From contig CAAEOU010000076.1 in assembly GCA_900757695.1 (NCBI GenBank), forward strand, positions 1 through 6,827: a stretch of DNA of 6,827 nucleotides, given 5' to 3'. Of the stretch, positions 5,205-6,827 are shown in pieces (position 1 is the first letter of the stretch; every line of letters starts with the position of its first letter). Made by a program: the position numbers and the translations under genes. The notes under the pieces were generated by a model. The model made no database searches. It was not told the origin of the DNA and was given only the letters and a program-made list of their open reading frames with translations. This stretch comes from an uncultured Oscillospiraceae bacterium. GTDB taxonomy: Bacteria > Bacillota_A > Clostridia > Oscillospirales > Oscillospiraceae.

Positions 5205-6827
5205 ATGAGCAATGAATTTGATTATGATTCCAATCCCGGCACCAGCCAGCAGAATCAGCAGCAGGTTCCGGAAAACAATACATCCGGTTATTATCACAGT
5301 GTCGGCGACCCCAATGGCCGGGCTGCGGAAAATGTTCAGAGCAGCGGTTATCAGAATGGCTATGCCGCTCCGAATACCGACCCCACAGCAGGGCAGAGCG
5401 CCCAGAGTCAGACCGGTGAGGCCGGCGGCACCCAAGGCTATCAGGCACCGGAGCAGCAGAGCGGCTATCATGCGTACACGGGCGGCGGCGGTGCCGTTCC
5501 TCCGGTGAATCCCATGTCCGGCTATCATGTGGAAAATCCCCAGCCTCCCAAAAAGCATAAGGGCGGTATGACCGGCAAGGGCGTTGTGGCAGTTGCACTG
5601 GTGTGTGCACTGGTTGGCGGCCTCTGCGGCGGCGGTATTGCAGCGGCAGTCCGGGGCGGCACTGTGACCGATTCGGAGGATAGCAGCTCCGCACAGGTGC
5701 AGGAAACGGAAGAGGACAATGGTTCTGCAAAGGATGCCACCGTATTCAATAAGACCACCATTGATGTGACCACAAACTCTACATCCACAAAAATGACACC
5801 GCAGGATGTCTATGAGAACTATGTCAATGCGGTGGTGCTTGTCTACAATCAGGGCACTACCTCCACCTATTGGGGGCAGACGGAATCCAGATCCTCCGGC
5901 AGCGGTATGATCATCTCCAAGGACGGCTATGTGATTACCAACAACCATGTAGTGTCTGGTGCTGAGAAGCTGACCGTCATGACCACCTCCGGCGAAGAGT
6001 ATGATGCCACCGTGATCGGCGCAGATGAGGTCAATGATGTGGCACTGCTGAAGATCGAAGGGAGCGAGGATTTCCCCACCGTATCCATCGGCAACAGCGA
6101 CAACATTGAGGTTGGCCAGCAGGTGTGCGCCATCGGCAATCCTCTGGGCGAGCTTACCAATACACTGACAGTCGGTTATGTTTCCGCACTGGATCGTGAG
6201 ATCTCCGAGAGCAGCACCGGTACCACCATCAATATGTTCCAGACCGACTGCGCCATCAACTCCGGCAACTCCGGCGGCCCCATCTTTGATATGAACGGCA
6301 ACGTGGTGGGCATTACCACCGCAAAGTACAGCAGCTCCGGCTACAGCAATTCCGCATCGGTGGAGGGCATTGGCTTCTGCATCCCCATCAATGACGCCAT
6401 GAGTATTGTCAATGACCTGATGCAGTACGGCTATGTAAAGGGCCGTGTGTCCATGGGCGTTTCCGTCCGGGCAATGGACAACACGGTAGCACAGTATTAT
6501 AACCTGCCTACCGGCGTGTATGTGGCAGACGTCACCTCCGGCTCTGCGGCGGACAATGCGGGTATCCAGAAGGGCGATCTGATCTGTGCAATCGACGGTG
6601 ACGAAACTACCAGCGTCGCGGCGCTGAAGCAGAAGCTGAAGGACTATACCCCCGGTGATACTGCGACAGTCAGCATCTACCGGACTGAGACCGGCGATAA
6701 GCTGGATGTGACCATCACCTTTGATGAGATGCAGGCGGAGACTACCACTGAAAACCAGCAGGCAGAGAATCAGCAGGATCAGCAGGATCAGCAGGATCAG
6801 CAGGATCAGCAGGATCAGCAGGATCAG
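5205..6827 (+). CDS. HtrA/DegP-like membrane-anchored serine protease, 3' end cut by window edge
   Basis: The frame is open for 541 codons from ATG 5205 to the last base. AGGAG at 5191-5195 supports the start. Residues 1-119 are a disordered, cytoplasmic Gln/Gly/Ser/Pro-rich tail with repeated GY words (SGY at 27, 47, 86 and 105; QGYQ at 77). KKHKGG (116-121) is a positive stop before one membrane helix at about 124-148, putting the rest outside the cell. A trypsin-like domain spans about 200-405 with the complete triad His248 (TNNHVV), Asp278 (NDVALL) and Ser356 (GNSGGP). One PDZ domain follows at about 410-505 (GVYVADVTSGSAADNAGIQKGD, split at 437-450 and 451-458). Such proteases degrade misfolded envelope proteins and are often stress-induced. 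The C-terminus turns into Gln-Gln-Asp repeats and has no stop in the window. Close relatives include htrA, htrB and yyxA, so I give no symbol. Confidence 0.95.
   Translation, partial: MSNEFDYDSNPGTSQQNQQQVPENNTSGYYHSVGDPNGRAAENVQSSGYQNGYAAPNTDPTAGQSAQSQTGEAGGTQGYQAPEQQSGYHAYTGGGGAVPPVNPMSGYHVENPQPPKKHKGGMTGKGVVAVALVCALVGGLCGGGIAAAVRGGTVTDSEDSSSAQVQETEEDNGSAKDATVFNKTTIDVTTNSTSTKMTPQDVYENYVNAVVLVYNQGTTSTYWGQTESRSSGSGMIISKDGYVITNNHVVSGAEKLTVMTTSGEEYDATVIGADEVNDVALLKIEGSEDFPTVSIGNSDNIEVGQQVCAIGNPLGELTNTLTVGYVSALDREISESSTGTTINMFQTDCAINSGNSGGPIFDMNGNVVGITTAKYSSSGYSNSASVEGIGFCIPINDAMSIVNDLMQYGYVKGRVSMGVSVRAMDNTVAQYYNLPTGVYVADVTSGSAADNAGIQKGDLICAIDGDETTSVAALKQKLKDYTPGDTATVSIYRTETGDKLDVTITFDEMQAETTTENQQAENQQDQQDQQDQQDQQDQQDQ
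6771..6827 (+). repeat. 9-bp in-frame tandem repeat (CAGCAGGAT) at the C-terminus of the protease gene
   Basis: Six perfect copies of CAGCAGGAT run from 6771 to 6824 and a seventh begins at 6825, where the sequence ends. Each unit codes for Gln-Gln-Asp, so gain or loss of units would change tail length without shifting the frame. A diverged precursor is visible just before, where NQQ-AE-NQQD is encoded at about 6755-6779. No base differs between units, which points to recent expansion or active slippage. Confidence 0.97.

Noticed and set aside
5151..5948. Minus-strand open frame opposite the 5' part of the htrA-like gene
   Set aside because: It is a hydrophobic shadow of the Gly/Ala/Gln-rich coding strand and overlaps the protease promoter region.
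6771..6827. Tandem repeats at the right edge as a CRISPR array or iteron origin
   Set aside because: Units are 9 bp with no spacers and are in frame with the protease gene, so this is a coding microsatellite.

Overview
This window looks like the chromosome of a Gram-positive anaerobe of class Clostridia, probably an Oscillospiraceae/Ruminococcaceae-like gut bacterium. The reasons are moderately high GC by eye, strong AGGAGG-type ribosome binding sites, an Mrp/NBP35 ATPase with the short four-cysteine N-terminus I associate with clostridia, and an HtrA-type protease with a long cytoplasmic Gln/Gly/Tyr-rich tail before one membrane anchor. The assignment comes from protein character only. All genes lie on the + strand; the long minus-strand reading frames are shadows. 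No tRNA, rRNA, CRISPR array, insertion sequence or phage gene is visible.

Layout: (1) 1-459 is the 3' end of guaB (IMP dehydrogenase). (2) 460-584 is a short gap filled by a large nested hairpin ending in a T-run, with alternative pairings that make it attenuator-like. (3) 585-3788 is a compact three-gene unit: an ABC-F ATPase, a membrane-anchored DUF218 (YdcF/SanA-like) protein and a GNAT acetyltransferase, with gaps of 6 and 12 bases. A hairpin terminator follows at 3792-3824. (4) 3850-4674 is an Mrp/NBP35-family Fe-S carrier ATPase with its own strong terminator at 4682-4713. (5) 4771-5082 is a 103-residue protein I do not recognise, preceded by a second hairpin and a near-ideal ribosome binding site. 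(6) 5083-5204 is an AT-rich regulatory gap with two dyads and a candidate promoter. (7) 5205 to the window end is an HtrA/DegP-like membrane-anchored serine protease. It is still open at 6827, where the sequence stops inside a perfect 9-bp tandem repeat coding for Gln-Gln-Asp.

Most of the window is housekeeping: purine synthesis, ribosome-associated ATPase, envelope protein, Fe-S maturation and envelope quality control. I see no defence or biosynthetic system. The parts most worth a second look are the guaB/ABC-F intergenic RNA structure, the unknown 103-residue gene, the dyads around the htrA promoter region, and the repeat at the right edge.
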